Of a stretch of DNA of 14,747 bases, positions 12,910-14,747 are shown one piece after another. The stretch comes from an uncultured Bacillaceae bacterium (GTDB lineage: Bacteria; Bacillota; Bacilli; Bacillales; Caldibacillaceae). The notes beneath the pieces are model-generated. The model did not search any database. It was given only the letters and a program-made list of their open reading frames with translations, and had not been told where the DNA came from. The position numbers were made by a program, and so were the translations under genes. The stretch is from assembly GCA_937983015.1 (NCBI GenBank), contig CALKAK010000049.1, positions 1 to 14,747 of the forward strand, given 5' to 3'. Positions within the stretch are counted from its first letter, which is position 1; each line of letters begins with the position of its first letter.

Positions 12910-14647
12910 CGAGCTGGATTCCCCCTTTTGTTTGCGACTCGTAAACTTCACGGTAAATTTCGTTTGTTTCTAACAGTTCCTCATGGGTGCCAATTCCCGA
13001 AATTTGCCCCCTATCGAGTACGATGATTTTATCGGCATCCCTCACTGAAGCGACCCGCTGGGCGATAATGATTTTCGTTGTACCAGGGAGTTTTTCCCGT
13101 AAAGCCTGGCGGATTTTTGCATCTGTTTTTGTATCAACGGCACTTGTGGAATCATCGAGGATAAGGATTTTTGGTTTTTTAAGCAAAGCCCGGGCGATCG
13201 TCAAGCGTTGCTTTTGCCCACCGGAAACGTTTGTTCCGCCTTCTTCCAGATACGTATCGTACTTTTCGGGGAAGCGTTCGATAAACTCGGCGGCCTGGGC
13301 GTATTGGCTAGCGAGAATGATTTCCGAAAGGGTGGCGTTTTGGTCCCCCCAGCGTAAGTTTTCTTGAATGGTTCCGGAAAAGAGTACGTTTTTCTGTAAG
13401 ACCATTCCCACCGCATCACGAAGTGTCCGTAGATCATATTTGCGGACATCGATACCGCCAACAAGAACCCGTCCTTTTGTCACATCATAGAGACGGGGGA
13501 TGAGTTGCACGAGAGTCGATTTGGCGCTACCGGTACTACCGATGATCCCGACGGTTTCACCAGGATTAATGGTGAAATTGATATCTTTCAACACAAAGTT
13601 TTCCGCTTCATCATCATAAGCGAAATAGACGTGTTCAAAAGCAACTGACCCTTCTTTCACTTCGGTAACGGGATTTTCTGGCGATGCCAGATCGATTTCC
13701 TCATTAAAGACTTCCAGGATCCGATCCGCGGAAGCTCGGGATATGGTGAACATAACCATCACCATGGAAATCATCATCAAGCTCATCAAGATCTGCATAG
13801 CGTATGTAATTAAACTCACAAGTTCCCCGGTTGTCAGTGTCCCGGCCACGATCATGCGGCCACCGAACCAGGCAATGAGGATAATACTTGCATACACAGC
13901 GAATTGCATCAAGGGGGCGTTTAAGGCGACAATTCGTTCGGCTTTCGTAAAGTTTTTAAAGATCGTGCTGGAAACTTCCTTGAATTTGTTGATTTCAAAT
14001 GTTTCCCGTACGTAAGCCTTCACGACGCGGATGCCCCGTAAGTTTTCCTGAACGACGCGATTGAGGCGATCATAGGTTTTAAAAACCTGTTTGAAAAGAG
14101 GATGGGCTTTTGTAGCGATCAAATATAAACCTCCGCCGAGAACAGGGAGGATCCCGATAAAGATCAAAGCCATTTGCAAATGAATTGAAAAGGCCATAAG
14201 CAAAGCGAAAACAAGCATGAAAGGGGCACGCAGTGCGATCCGAATGGACATTTGATAAGCGTTTTGCATATTTGTGACGTCTGTTGTTAATCTTGTCACA
14301 AGACTGGCTGTAGAAAATTTATCGATATTTTTGAACGAAAAATCCTGGATTTTATAAAACATGCCCTGACGCAAATTTTTGGCGAACCCGCTTGACGCTA
14401 GTGCTGCGTACCGGGCCCCTAATATCCCGAACACGAGGGCGAGCACCGCAGCAATCACAAGCAAGGTGGCATAGGTAAGAATCCCTTGTAAATCACCTGG
14501 CGCAATCCCGTGATCGATCAGTTTGGCGATTAAAAAAGGGATGAGAATATCGACAAAGGTTTCTAAAATGACGAACAGTCGGGTGAGATTTGCCGTTTTA
14601 TTGTAATGGCCGACGTATTTTTTAATTTGCTGTAATTGTTTGTTCAT
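12902..14647 (-). CDS. Heterodimeric ABC multidrug exporter subunit, BmrC-like (degenerate ATP site)
   Basis: A 581-residue half-transporter with a six-span membrane domain (~20-300) and NBD (~335-570). Walker A is GSTGSAKST (370-378), with Ala375 where Gly is usual. Q418 is present and the signature VSGGQ (474-478) is intact. Walker B ILILDDS has D499 in place of the catalytic Glu, and the switch is Q530 (IIIAQRVAS) instead of His. These are the marks of the non-hydrolysing site in BmrC-, LmrC- and TM287-type subunits, complementing the LSQGQ signature of the partner. The start at 14647 follows GGAGGAAGGGT; an in-frame ATG at 14686 has no clear site. It is the first gene of the operon. No promoter is certain in the remaining 100 bp. 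Confidence 0.9.
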   Translation of the reverse strand: MNKQLQQIKKYVGHYNKTANLTRLFVILETFVDILIPFLIAKLIDHGIAPGDLQGILTYATLLVIAAVLALVFGILGARYAALASSGFAKNLRQGMFYKIQDFSFKNIDKFSTASLVTRLTTDVTNMQNAYQMSIRIALRAPFMLVFALLMAFSIHLQMALIFIGILPVLGGGLYLIATKAHPLFKQVFKTYDRLNRVVQENLRGIRVVKAYVRETFEINKFKEVSSTIFKNFTKAERIVALNAPLMQFAVYASIILIAWFGGRMIVAGTLTTGELVSLITYAMQILMSLMMISMVMVMFTISRASADRILEVFNEEIDLASPENPVTEVKEGSVAFEHVYFAYDDEAENFVLKDINFTINPGETVGIIGSTGSAKSTLVQLIPRLYDVTKGRVLVGGIDVRKYDLRTLRDAVGMVLQKNVLFSGTIQENLRWGDQNATLSEIILASQYAQAAEFIERFPEKYDTYLEEGGTNVSGGQKQRLTIARALLKKPKILILDDSTSAVDTKTDAKIRQALREKLPGTTKIIIAQRVASVRDADKIIVLDRGQISGIGTHEELLETNEIYREVYESQTKGGIQLDA

Positions 14648-14747
14648 ACCCTTCCTCCAATCTTCGTGCGAAAATCCCCGTTTCATCTATACTTAGTATT
14701 CGTAAAAACTCCTGTGTTTCATCATAAAGGATAAATATTACAAATAT

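Noticed and set aside
14648..14725. A leader peptide before the exporter operon, as BmrB precedes BmrCD (a short MMKHRSFYEY frame is present)
   Set aside because: No ribosome binding site and no attenuator hairpin is visible before the first ABC gene; the window ends before more can be seen.

Overview
The window looks like chromosomal DNA of a moderately AT-rich member of the Bacilli, probably Bacillaceae. The signs are strong GGAGG-type ribosome binding sites, an smpB-ssrA pair with a Bacillus-like tmRNA, an ECF sigma/anti-sigma pair behind a TGTAAG-N16-CGTC promoter, a BmrCD-like heterodimeric ABC exporter, and intrinsic terminators after most units. I cannot name a genus.

Left end (1-685): the last ~50 codons of smpB, whose similarity stops abruptly near base 58, followed by a promoter and the complete trans-translation RNA ssrA (327-685). 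The tag read from it is GKTNDNLALAA, and the 3' CCA is not encoded.

686-2020: a gene-poor, eroded region. It holds a 115-bp tandem duplication in which each copy carries its own intrinsic terminator and begins with an ISL3-like end sequence. Next comes a broken lipoprotein gene (1303-1930) with two frameshifts and one stop, closed by a bidirectional terminator.

2025-6723: a divergent antimicrobial-peptide defence module. On the minus strand, an ABC ATPase with the Glu-type Q-loop of lantibiotic immunity proteins and two ABC-2 permeases overlap or nearly abut. On the plus strand, an OmpR-type regulator and a histidine kinase overlap by 4 nt. The shared intergenic region holds 11-bp phased repeats that are a good candidate operator. 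The layout resembles LanFEG or CprABC with a regulatory two-component pair.

6724-8941: a stand-alone murG behind a 320-bp leader with two inverted repeats. After it come an unlisted 45-codon ORF on the minus strand and a histidine-phosphatase-fold protein whose RHG motif is altered.

8960-10776: an autoregulated ECF sigma factor, its zinc-finger membrane anti-sigma factor, and a convergent small membrane protein.

10896-14747: a two-gene operon on the minus strand encoding an asymmetric multidrug-type ABC exporter. Together the window is rich in cell-envelope stress functions: peptide-antibiotic export, lipid II synthesis, an ECF system and drug efflux. No wholly unprecedented system is evident. 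The most intriguing items are the divergent immunity module with its operator, the terminator-bearing repeats, the 45-aa ORF and the altered phosphatase.
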